From Armatimonadetes bacterium UBA5352 (lineage in GTDB: Bacteria; Armatimonadota; Zipacnadia; Zipacnadales; UBA5352): a stretch of DNA of 20,436 bases. Shown piece by piece: positions 1 to 6,185 of the stretch. The notes beneath the pieces are model-generated. The model ran no database searches and was not told where the DNA came from. It saw nothing but the letters and a program-made list of their open reading frames with translations. Made by a program: the position numbers and the translations under genes. How positions within the stretch are numbered: the stretch's first letter is position 1; each line of letters starts with the position of its first letter. The stretch lies in NCBI GenBank assembly GCA_002411015.1, contig DHPY01000051.1, forward strand, positions 1-20,436, read 5' to 3'.

Positions 1-293
1 GCATCGGCCAGCAGCGCCGCCGCGCGAAGCTCATCGGCGAGGGCGAAGCGCGCCGCCTGTATCCGCTGCTGGCTCTCCCCCGCCTCACGCATGCGCCGCA
101 CCTCGGCGCGGTGAAGCTCCGCGGAGCGGTGATAGAGGGTCATTCCGATGGCGTTGAGCCTGAGGAGTGCGGCAGCATCGGCCACCCGGCCAACCACGGT
201 TGGCGCGTGAAAGCCCACGCGCCACGCGTCCACCGCGAAGGCGGCCGCTATGCATAGGATGAGGGCAGTTGCGGCGAGCCACGGCCGGAGCAT
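1..293 (-). CDS. Membrane-anchored protein of unknown function, C-terminus cut by window edge
   Basis: An open frame runs leftward from the ATG at 293 to the window edge, giving 97 codons with no stop. The ATG has a GAGGTG ribosome-binding sequence about 6 nt upstream. The product opens with a short positive stretch (MLRPW) and then about 17 hydrophobic residues (LAATALILCIAAAFAVD), which fits a signal anchor or signal peptide. The rest of the visible part is alanine-, arginine- and glutamate-rich and probably helical, as in an extracytoplasmic sensor or coiled region. No family is recognised. It lies on the same strand as metF but 129 nt downstream, with a tandem repeat in the gap, so it is less tightly coupled than the genes upstream of it. 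The start and membrane segment are fairly secure; the function is unknown. Confidence 0.6.
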   Translation of the reverse strand, partial: MLRPWLAATALILCIAAAFAVDAWRVGFHAPTVVGRVADAAALLRLNAIGMTLYHRSAELHRAEVRRMREAGESQQRIQAARFALADELRAAALLAD

Positions 294-315
294 CGGCGTC
301 ACCTCAGGATGCGTG

Positions 316-415
316 GGCCGAACGCGCGTCGAGAACACGTGGGAGCCGCTGAAGCGTCTCCCCTCCAGAACGGCAATGGCCGAACGTGCATCGAGAGCAC
401 GGGGAGCCGCTGAAG
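316..415. repeat. Tandem imperfect direct repeat, two ~38-nt units, 62-nt period
   Basis: The units at 316-354 and 378-415 match at 35 positions, with three substitutions and one 1-nt indel; both begin GGCCGAACG and end GAGCCGCTGAAG. On the minus strand they lie between the metF stop and the start of the next gene. Each unit contains a short dyad (GTGC...GCAC in one, GTGT...GCGC in the other, still pairable through G-U). This may be a duplicated regulatory or RNA element, or simply a local duplication. Confidence 0.7.
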
Positions 416-422
416 AATCCGG

Positions 423-1307
423 CTACCTCCGTCCCTCGAGCCCGGCGGCGGCGAGGATCGTCGGCAGCAGCGCCGGTCGCCCCTGCGCCATGATGTGCAG
501 CCCCTGGCAGTGCGGCAGCACGGCGGCGGCGATCTCCCCGGCGATCTCCGCGCCCACTCGCGCGCGATCGCCGATCTCCGCCTCGTTGAGCCGCTGGATG
601 ACCCACGTGGGCACGTTGACACCGGGGATCCGCGCGTTCATGAAGCGCGCCATCCGCGGCGAGGTCACGGGGATGATTCCCGCCAGCAGCGGAACATCCT
701 TCAGCGATGCGCGCTGCATGAAGCGCGCGAACGCGGCCGGGTCGAAGACCGCCTGCGTCTGGACGAACTGGGCACCCGCGTCCAGCTTCTTCCGCAGCTT
801 CATGAGCTGCAGCTCGACATTGTCCGCCTCAGGCGCCACCACGGCACCCGTGCACAGGTGCAGCGGTGCGCTCAGTTCGTTGCCCGCGAGGTCATACCCG
901 CCTCGCATCCGCGCCGCGACGTGCAGAAGCTGCACCGAATCCAGCCCGAAGACCGGCTTGGCGTCGGGGTGATCGCCCAGCACCATGTGATCGCCGGTGA
1001 GGATCAGCGCGTTCTGCACGCCCAGCGCCTCCGCGGCCAGCAGGTCGGCCTGCAACGCGATCCGGTTGCGGTCGCGGCAGGTCGTCTGCCAGATCGGGAC
1101 GATGCTCTCCTCAATCATCAGCCGCGCGAGCGCGATCGGGGCCATGCGCATGACCGCGCCCTGCCCGTCGGTGACGTTGACCGCGTCAACGTGTCGCGCA
1201 AGCTCACGCGCCTCCGCGAGCGCGTCGGACGGGTCGGCGCCCTTGGGCGGAGCCACCTCTCCGGTGATCGCGAAGCCGCGCTCGGCCACGATGTGCGTGA
1301 GCTTCAT
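423..1307 (-). CDS. metF: Methylenetetrahydrofolate reductase, acetogen-type short form (MetF)
   Basis: This 294-aa TIM-barrel flavoprotein is expected to interconvert 5,10-methylene-H4folate and 5-methyl-H4folate in the cytoplasm. Family landmarks are in order: the N-terminal EVAPPKG with the catalytic glutamate E17, TCRDRNR at 76-82, LTGDH at 103-107 (the aspartate that contacts folate), QTQAVFD from Q183, and a PVTS segment late in the barrel. Its length matches bacterial MetF, without the eukaryotic regulatory domain. The ATG at 1305-1307 overlaps the metV stop in an ATGA arrangement, so translation is probably coupled. The adjacent metV gene points to the heteromeric MetFV type used in the Wood-Ljungdahl methyl branch rather than a stand-alone methionine-pathway enzyme. 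The electron donor cannot be read from this subunit alone, and no rnfC-like or hdr gene is in view. Confidence 0.93.
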   Translation of the reverse strand: MKLTHIVAERGFAITGEVAPPKGADPSDALAEARELARHVDAVNVTDGQGAVMRMAPIALARLMIEESIVPIWQTTCRDRNRIALQADLLAAEALGVQNALILTGDHMVLGDHPDAKPVFGLDSVQLLHVAARMRGGYDLAGNELSAPLHLCTGAVVAPEADNVELQLMKLRKKLDAGAQFVQTQAVFDPAAFARFMQRASLKDVPLLAGIIPVTSPRMARFMNARIPGVNVPTWVIQRLNEAEIGDRARVGAEIAGEIAAAVLPHCQGLHIMAQGRPALLPTILAAAGLEGRR

Positions 1308-1981
1308 CGCGTACCGCCAACGTCCTCTGTGCCCGGCGGCCGGAAGCTCACGGGCTCCTGATAGCCCTCGAGGATGCTGAGCTTACCCGCGGCCTTCAGG
1401 CGGCGGTGGATCAGCTCCCAAACGCACGGGCGCTTCGGCAGGACCTCGCAGCGCCCGCCCTGAGAGCCACCGCAGGGGCCGTTGATGAGGTTCTTCGGGC
1501 AGAAGCTGTGCGGGCAGAGGCCGCCGGTTTCACGGGCGATGCAGCGGTCGCAGAAGCTGCACTCGTCTACGCTGCGCCGGCCCCCGCCGGTCTCCCCGCC
1601 GACGACGACCTGCGTGCCGAGGAGCACCGTGCGCCCGGTGGCGCGCTCAACCGCAGGTGCGCCCTGTGGGCAGGAGAGCAGCAGCACGAGGTCGGCTTGC
1701 TCGAGCGCCTCAGCCGAGGCGGCGACGGCCGCGCGGGCCACGCGCAGGTCGCAGATGCCCTCGCCCTCGGGAGGGGCGTAGTGGCCGGTGACGCTGATGC
1801 CCTGCGCCGCAAGCGCCTCGGCGGCTGCCGCGCACTCCTCCGGGCCGCCGAAGTGCTCTCGCGTGGCGCAGTCGCCGCAGCCGAGCACGAAGACGCGCGC
1901 GCCCTCGGGGATCAGCCCGACGAGGTGCGTCAGGGGCAGCGGGAGGGTCTGCTGCATTCGCTCGTGGGGCGATCCGCGCAC
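1304..1981 (-). CDS. metV: MetV: cysteine-rich methylene-H4folate reductase partner subunit (MTHFR_C family)
   Basis: This protein of about 225 aa has an Ala-rich Rossmann-like first half and a cysteine-rich second half with the MTHFR_C signature. The second half carries CSFCDRC, then CPHSFCPKN, then NGPCGG, GRCEV and a final CVW. The spacing suggests an Fe-S or metal site; MetV homologues in acetogens partner MetF and relay electrons to its flavin. Two starts are possible. The GTG at 1981 directly follows the stop of the upstream methyltransferase, with GGGGTG just before that stop. The ATG at 1957 (residue 9) has a weaker ribosome-binding site. I keep the GTG because of the tight coupling. 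It overlaps metF by 4 nt at its 3' end. Family assignment is strong; the cofactor content is inferred. Confidence 0.9.
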   Translation of the reverse strand: MRGSPHERMQQTLPLPLTHLVGLIPEGARVFVLGCGDCATREHFGGPEECAAAAEALAAQGISVTGHYAPPEGEGICDLRVARAAVAASAEALEQADLVLLLSCPQGAPAVERATGRTVLLGTQVVVGGETGGGRRSVDECSFCDRCIARETGGLCPHSFCPKNLINGPCGGSQGGRCEVLPKRPCVWELIHRRLKAAGKLSILEGYQEPVSFRPPGTEDVGGTR

Positions 1982-2779
1982 TCAGAGCACCCCGCGCCGG
2001 TACGCCTGGAGGTAGTTGCCGCACCACTCGTCACGCCCGGCCAGCGCCTCGGCGGCGTGGAGTGCCGCCATGAGCGCCCCGTCGCACGGGTCGAGGATCG
2101 CGCTGTCGAGGCCGGCGGCGATCGCCTGGCTCAGAAACACGCGGTTGAGCAGCGCGCGCCGCGGGAGACCGTAGGAGACGTTGCTCACGCCGCAGATCGT
2201 GTGCGCGCCGGGGAGTGCCGCCACGATCTCGCGCATCGCCTCCATCGCCACGCTCGGCCCCTCAGGGTCAACGCTCAGAGGGGTGACGACCGCGTCGATG
2301 AAGGTGTCCTCCCGCGCGACGCCGGCGCCCTCAAGCTCGGGAACGAGACGGGTGGCCGCGTCCACGCGCTCCTGCACGCCCTTCGGCACACCGGCGTCGG
2401 TCATCAGCAGCGCGATGACCCGAACCTGTCGCTCGGCGATGATCGGCAGGAAGCTCTCCAGCCGGGCGCTCTCAAGCGAGACCGAGTTGCAGATCGGCCG
2501 CGAACCGTCCCGGCAGGCGTCCAGCCCGGCGCGCATGGCGTCAGGGCTCGCGGTGTCGATGCACAGCGGCAGATCGACCACGCGCGACACGGTCTCCACG
2601 AGCCACGCCATCAGTTCAACCTCGGCCGCGCCGATCATCCCCACGTTGCAGTCGAGGTAGTCCGCGCCGGCCTCCGCCTGCCGCACGGCCAGTTGCGTGA
2701 TCGCGTCGGCATCGCGCCGGGTGATTGCTTCGCGGACCGCCTCGCGCGTTCCGTTGATGAGCTCTCCGATGATCGTCAT
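1982..2779 (-). CDS. acsE: Methyltetrahydrofolate:corrinoid methyltransferase (AcsE type)
   Basis: This 265-aa pterin-binding TIM-barrel protein is the same size as acetogen AcsE (MeTr). It transfers the N5-methyl of methyl-H4folate to the cobalt of a corrinoid protein. Landmarks are GELINGTR at the N-terminus, DCNVG at 43-47, IDT with D75, NSVS from N98, GVSNVSYG (the conserved asparagine that helps activate the methyl group), LLNRVF, and ILDPCD near the end. I chose the ATG at 2779 over an upstream in-frame start at 2833 because AcsE proteins begin at this point, GAGG lies 5 nt upstream, and the ATG forms an ATGA overlap with the preceding gene. MetV and metF follow directly, which supports a methyl-branch role. 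The usual partners, the CFeSP subunits AcsC/AcsD, are not in the window, so another corrinoid acceptor is possible. Confidence 0.9.
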   Translation of the reverse strand: MTIIGELINGTREAVREAITRRDADAITQLAVRQAEAGADYLDCNVGMIGAAEVELMAWLVETVSRVVDLPLCIDTASPDAMRAGLDACRDGSRPICNSVSLESARLESFLPIIAERQVRVIALLMTDAGVPKGVQERVDAATRLVPELEGAGVAREDTFIDAVVTPLSVDPEGPSVAMEAMREIVAALPGAHTICGVSNVSYGLPRRALLNRVFLSQAIAAGLDSAILDPCDGALMAALHAAEALAGRDEWCGNYLQAYRRGVL

Positions 2780-3705
2780 TCGAGCCTCGCAGCCTCCTCT
2801 CGCCCCTTCACGAGCGCCGTCAGCATCGCACACCGCGGCGCTTCAAGCCCTTTGGCCTGCGCCCGGCGGACGATCTCTCCGTTGATGAAGTCAATCTCCG
2901 TCCGGCGCCCGGCGGTGAGGTCCTGCAGCATCGACGAGCGGTTCTGCCCGGTCTCCCGGCAGATCGCCTCGACGGCATTCACGACCCCCTCCTGCACGAA
3001 GGCGCCGGACATCCGGCCGATATGCGCCGCCTCCTCGACGACCGCGTCGAGCAGCGCGCGCAGCCCCTCGCTCTCCACCAGCCGCCCGTTCGGCAGGCCG
3101 GTGAGGGCGGTGAGGGGGTTGATTGCGGCGTTTACGATCGCCTTCGCCCAGAGCACGTCGGCGACGGACTGCGCGAGTTCGGCCTCGATGCCTGCGCCAC
3201 GCAGGAAGCCGATGGCCTCGCGGGCGCGCCGGAAGTTCCCGGAGGGGGAGCCGAGGTGGACGAAGCCGCGCCCCGCCTCCCGGACGCGGCCCTCGCCGAG
3301 CAGCGTTGCCCCCGCAGTGGTGGTCCCGGCCAGCACCCGGACCTCGGGCATGATCGCGGTGATCCGCTCGTAGTTGCCGAGGCCGTTCTGCAGCGTGAGG
3401 ACGCCGCCGTCATCGCCGAGGGCGGGCAGCGCGCGCTGCACCGCCTCCTCGGTGTCGTAGGCCTTCACGAGCAACAGCGCCAGCCGCGCCGGAGCGAACT
3501 CAGCCGCGTCGGCGCTGCAGCGCACCGGAACCGTGTGTTCGCTGCCGACGCTCTCCAGCGTGATCCCACGCTCGCTGATCCGCCGCGCGCGCTCAGCGTC
3601 GTGATCGAGCAGGCCGATGCGGATGCCGGATTCGGCAAGGAGCGCCGCGTGCAGGCAGCCCATCGCGCCCGGGCCGACCACCAGCACGTCCACGGCTTCA
3701 CTCAC
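2776..3705 (-). CDS. panE: 2-dehydropantoate 2-reductase family protein (PanE/ApbA)
   Basis: This 309-aa NAD(P)-dependent reductase would reduce ketopantoate to pantoate in coenzyme A synthesis. With the chosen start, the dinucleotide loop GPGAMG lies at 11-16, LVKAYDT at 79-85, LQNGLGN at 105-111 and GTTTAGAT at 127-134. The catalytic lysine is K188 in LWAKAIVNAAINP, with N192 and N196 spaced as in E. coli PanE. S258 and E270 in the C-terminal helical domain correspond to its substrate-binding serine and glutamate. The first GTG (3714) touches the Shine-Dalgarno sequence with no spacing, while GTG 3705 lies 9 nt after GGAGG, so 3705 is preferred. It overlaps the upstream gene by 8 nt and acsE by 4 nt. 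Its place in a one-carbon operon makes sense because ketopantoate is made from methylene-H4folate by PanB. Other 2-ketoacid substrates remain possible. Confidence 0.87.
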   Translation of the reverse strand: MSEAVDVLVVGPGAMGCLHAALLAESGIRIGLLDHDAERARRISERGITLESVGSEHTVPVRCSADAAEFAPARLALLLVKAYDTEEAVQRALPALGDDGGVLTLQNGLGNYERITAIMPEVRVLAGTTTAGATLLGEGRVREAGRGFVHLGSPSGNFRRAREAIGFLRGAGIEAELAQSVADVLWAKAIVNAAINPLTALTGLPNGRLVESEGLRALLDAVVEEAAHIGRMSGAFVQEGVVNAVEAICRETGQNRSSMLQDLTAGRRTEIDFINGEIVRRAQAKGLEAPRCAMLTALVKGREEAARLE

Positions 3706-5041
3706 CCGGCTCACCCTCCGGACCGTGCGATGCGAAGCCGCTGAGGCCGCCCTCCGCCTCCCAGCGCTTCAGCTCGGCGATCTCCCCGAGGGTGCGCCCC
3801 GCGTCGATCTCACCCTTCTCTCGCTGCTCGCGCTCGTAGACCGACTGCGAGCGGTTCGCAATGGCAACGGCCTGCTCGCGCGGCACAACGATCACGCCAT
3901 CGTCATCGGCGATGATCCAGTCACCGGTGCGGATCATCGTCTCACCGATCTTCAGCGGCACACCGATCATCCCCATGCCCTTCGGCTCGCCGGCCGAGGG
4001 TGTGCGCTGCGAGCAGAACGCGGGGAAGTCGAGTTCGGCGATCTCAGCGGTATCGCGCATCGCGCCGTAGATGAGGACGCCGGCGAGGCCGCGGGAGATG
4101 CAGCTCTTCGTGGCCTCCTCGCCCCAAACAGCTGGCAGCCCGTCGCGCACATCGATGAAGAGCACCGCGCCCTCCTCGGCCTGGTCGATCGCCTCCACGG
4201 GCTTCGCCCAGTCGCCGGGATAGGTCCAGACGGTGAGCGCCGGTCCGACGGCCTTGAGCCCGGGCTTGATCGGGAAGATCCCGGGCACCAGGCCGCGCCG
4301 GTGCATCGCGTCGGAGATGTTCGCCGCCGAGCAGAGCGTGAAGATCTCGCGAAGCTGCTCCTCGCCCCCGCGCTTGAACAGCTCAGTCTCGATCGCCTCC
4401 CCGGAGCGGATCGCGGTGACGATCGTGCGCGCGGCCTCGGTGGCGTCGGGGGCCTTGATGATCGCGCCGCCGACGATGACGATGTCCGCACCGGCCTTGA
4501 TCGCCTCAGGCGCGGTCTCCGAGTTGATCCCGCCCGCGACGGCCAGACGGATCTCGATGGCCTCGCGGACGTCGGTGATCGTCTGCATCGGCGAGACGCC
4601 CACCATCTGGTCATCTATGGCGGTGTGGATGCCCACAATGGCGGCGCCAAGCTCCTGCGCACGCCGCGCGCGCGCCACGGGGTCTCCGCAGCCGATCAGG
4701 TCAACCTGCACAAGGGCGTCGTAGTTCCTGCCGGCATCCACGCACTCCACGATGGTCTCATCGGATGCCACGCCGAGCACCGTGACGACGTCCGCCCCGG
4801 CCTTGGCGGCGAACTCCACCTCGGTCCGGCCGGCGTCCATGATCTTGAGGTCGGCCACGATCGTGGCCTCGGGGAAGCGCTGCCGAAGCGCGCGGACGGC
4901 CGCCATTCCCTCGGCCTTCACCAGCGGCGTCCCGGCCTCCACCCACTCCGCGCCACCGGCCACGGCCTCCTCGGCCGCCCGCAGCGCCTGCGCGAGGTTG
5001 ACAAAGTCAAGTGCTACCTGCAGAACCGGTCCTTCAGCCAT
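3698..5041 (-). CDS. Fused 3-hexulose-6-phosphate synthase / RraA-like protein
   Basis: This 447-aa two-domain protein starts with an HPS domain (about 1-213) of the OMP-decarboxylase barrel family. It has AGTPL at 36-40 and the metal/phosphosugar motif DLKIMD (D64, K66, D69), then AVAGGIN and IVIVGGAI at the phosphate-binding end. HPS condenses formaldehyde with ribulose 5-phosphate, or runs in reverse. The second domain (about 216-435) is RraA-like: GPALTV at 266-271, GEEAT from G307, GAMRD ending at R329-D330 with the spacing of the RraA G-x20-RD metal site, and DDDGVIVVP. RraA relatives include RNase E regulators and 4-hydroxy-4-methyl-2-oxoglutarate aldolases. The same fusion is known in archaea and some bacteria, but the role of its second domain is unclear. 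ATG 5041 has AGAGGAG about 9 nt upstream. It is the first gene of the operon, and no isomerase (PHI) gene is in view. Confidence 0.9.
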   Translation of the reverse strand: MAEGPVLQVALDFVNLAQALRAAEEAVAGGAEWVEAGTPLVKAEGMAAVRALRQRFPEATIVADLKIMDAGRTEVEFAAKAGADVVTVLGVASDETIVECVDAGRNYDALVQVDLIGCGDPVARARRAQELGAAIVGIHTAIDDQMVGVSPMQTITDVREAIEIRLAVAGGINSETAPEAIKAGADIVIVGGAIIKAPDATEAARTIVTAIRSGEAIETELFKRGGEEQLREIFTLCSAANISDAMHRRGLVPGIFPIKPGLKAVGPALTVWTYPGDWAKPVEAIDQAEEGAVLFIDVRDGLPAVWGEEATKSCISRGLAGVLIYGAMRDTAEIAELDFPAFCSQRTPSAGEPKGMGMIGVPLKIGETMIRTGDWIIADDDGVIVVPREQAVAIANRSQSVYEREQREKGEIDAGRTLGEIAELKRWEAEGGLSGFASHGPEGEPGE

Positions 5042-5128
5042 TCGGACCGCTCCTCTCGTCTACCTGATCTTCCGTGATGGCATGCTGCCGCCGACGATCT
5101 GGTCGCACACGGGGGCATGCACTGCCCC

Positions 5129-5137
5129 ATTCTACCA
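5129..5137 (-). promoter_or_regulatory. Extended -10 promoter for the one-carbon operon
   Basis: On the minus strand the sequence reads TGGTAGAAT: a TAGAAT -10 hexamer (5 of 6 to TATAAT) preceded by the TGn extension. No good -35 is seen at 16-18 nt, which is tolerated in extended -10 promoters. Transcription would start about 80 nt before the ATG at 5041. It is the best candidate in this divergent gap, judged by eye only. Confidence 0.42.
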
Positions 5138-5190
5138 CACCCGCGCGGCCCGCTCCACCCGATGCGGCAAAGACCCGGGGGCCGGCGACA

Positions 5191-5203
5191 GGTTCCGCGA
5201 ACC
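5191..5203. promoter_or_regulatory. 13-bp inverted repeat upstream of nucleoside hydrolase
   Basis: GGTTC-CGC-GAACC is a perfect 5-bp dyad 56 nt upstream of the nucleoside hydrolase ATG, in the gap shared with the divergent one-carbon operon. It could be a repressor operator. A short dyad in GC-rich DNA can arise by chance, so confidence is low. Confidence 0.25.
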
Positions 5204-5258
5204 ACCGCGGCGAACTGCTCCCGCGCTCCAAGCAATCCCGGTTGCGGAGGGACCGCCA

Positions 5259-6185
5259 ATGAGCTTCCCCATGCTCGACGACTGCGTGCGTCTGCAGCGA
5301 CTCCTGCCGCCGACGAGTGGCCAGGCGCCAATGGTGCTCGATACCGACACCTACAATGAGATCGACGACCAGTTTGCACTCGCGTACGCGCTGCTCTCCC
5401 GCGAGCGCCTGAGCGTCGAGGCGGTCTACGCCGCGCCGTTCCACAACAGCCGCTCCAGTGGCCCGGAGGATGGCATGGAGAGGAGCTACGAGGAGATCCT
5501 GCGGGTACTTGAGCGCATGCACCGTGCCCCGGAGGGCTTCGCGTTCAGGGGCTCCCGCAGCTACCTGCCCTCCGCTGAGGAGCCCGTGGCGAGCCCGGCG
5601 GTGGAGGACCTCGTGGAGCGCGCGATGGCCCCGCGCGAGGGGCCGCTGTACGTCGTGGCGGTCGGCGCGATCACGAACATCGCGGCGGCGATCCTCACTC
5701 GGCCGGAGATCGTCGAGCGGATCGTGGTGGTCTGGCTGGGCGGCCAGCCACACTCCTGGCACACCGCGCGCGAATTCAACCTCCAGCAGGACCTGCACGC
5801 CACGCGCGTGATCCTCGACAGCGGAGTGCCCTTCGTGCATGTGCCCTGCACGAATGTGGCACAGCACATGACGACCACCCTCCCGGAGGTTGCTGCGCAC
5901 GTTCGCGGCCACAACGCCCTCGGAGACTACCTCTTCACGGTCTTCGAGGAGTTCGCGGAGGACCACTTCGCGCGCGCGAAGGTCCTCTGGGACCTCGCCC
6001 CCGTGGCGTGGCTTGTGAACGCCGCGTGGGTGCCGACGGTGCTGACGCACGCGCCCCTGCTGACCGATCTCGTGACGTGGTCCCTCGACCGCACGCGCCA
6101 CCTGGTGCGTGAGGCAATCGGCTGCAACCGCAACGCGATCTTCGGCGACCTCTTCCGCAAGATCGCGGCCTTCGAAGGCCCTTAG
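5259..6185 (+). CDS. Nucleoside hydrolase family protein (IU-NH fold) with variant N-terminal loop
   Basis: This 308-aa protein, of normal family length, is expected to cleave a ribonucleoside (or a related N-glycoside) into base and sugar, using calcium. The metal-binding N-terminal motif is present but altered. It reads DTDTYNEIDDQ with D28, D30, D36 and D37, two residues longer between DTD and DD than the classical DTDPGxDD. Other landmarks are VVAVGAITNIAAAI (the usual TNIA segment), a WLGG strand, and WDLAPVAW near residue 245, which supplies the late calcium-binding aspartate. ATG 5259 follows GGAGG by 8 nt. It is divergent from the HPS operon and its stop overlaps the stop of the convergent lyase gene. 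The fold and hydrolase chemistry are well supported; the substrate is not. Confidence 0.88.
   Translation: MSFPMLDDCVRLQRLLPPTSGQAPMVLDTDTYNEIDDQFALAYALLSRERLSVEAVYAAPFHNSRSSGPEDGMERSYEEILRVLERMHRAPEGFAFRGSRSYLPSAEEPVASPAVEDLVERAMAPREGPLYVVAVGAITNIAAAILTRPEIVERIVVVWLGGQPHSWHTAREFNLQQDLHATRVILDSGVPFVHVPCTNVAQHMTTTLPEVAAHVRGHNALGDYLFTVFEEFAEDHFARAKVLWDLAPVAWLVNAAWVPTVLTHAPLLTDLVTWSLDRTRHLVREAIGCNRNAIFGDLFRKIAAFEGP
6167..6180. terminator. Perfect palindrome at a convergent gene junction, possible bidirectional terminator
   Basis: GGCCTTCGAAGGCC is self-complementary and could fold as a 5-bp stem with a TCGA loop on either transcript. It lies at the very end of the nucleoside hydrolase gene and directly after the stop of the opposing lyase gene. 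There is no T-tract on either side, so intrinsic termination is uncertain. Confidence 0.28.

Noticed and set aside
2780..2833. An 18-residue longer N-terminus for the AcsE-type protein
   Set aside because: AcsE proteins begin at the (M)xIIGExING segment; the extension overlaps panE coding sequence and the ATG at 2779 has a good GAGG and an ATGA junction.
1406..3373. A 655-codon plus-strand open frame opposite metV, acsE and panE
   Set aside because: It lies antisense to three genes with complete family motifs; its translation is Arg/Ala/His-rich without recognisable domains, typical of GC-rich shadow frames.
3617..5077. A 486-codon plus-strand open frame opposite the HPS/RraA gene
   Set aside because: It is an antisense shadow: Asp/His/Arg-rich sequence with no domain, while the minus-strand protein has two complete domains.
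5191..5203. GGTTC-CGC-GAACC as a LexA box
   Set aside because: Gram-positive-type LexA sites have GAAC before GTTC with a 4-nt spacer; here the order is reversed and the spacer is 3 nt.
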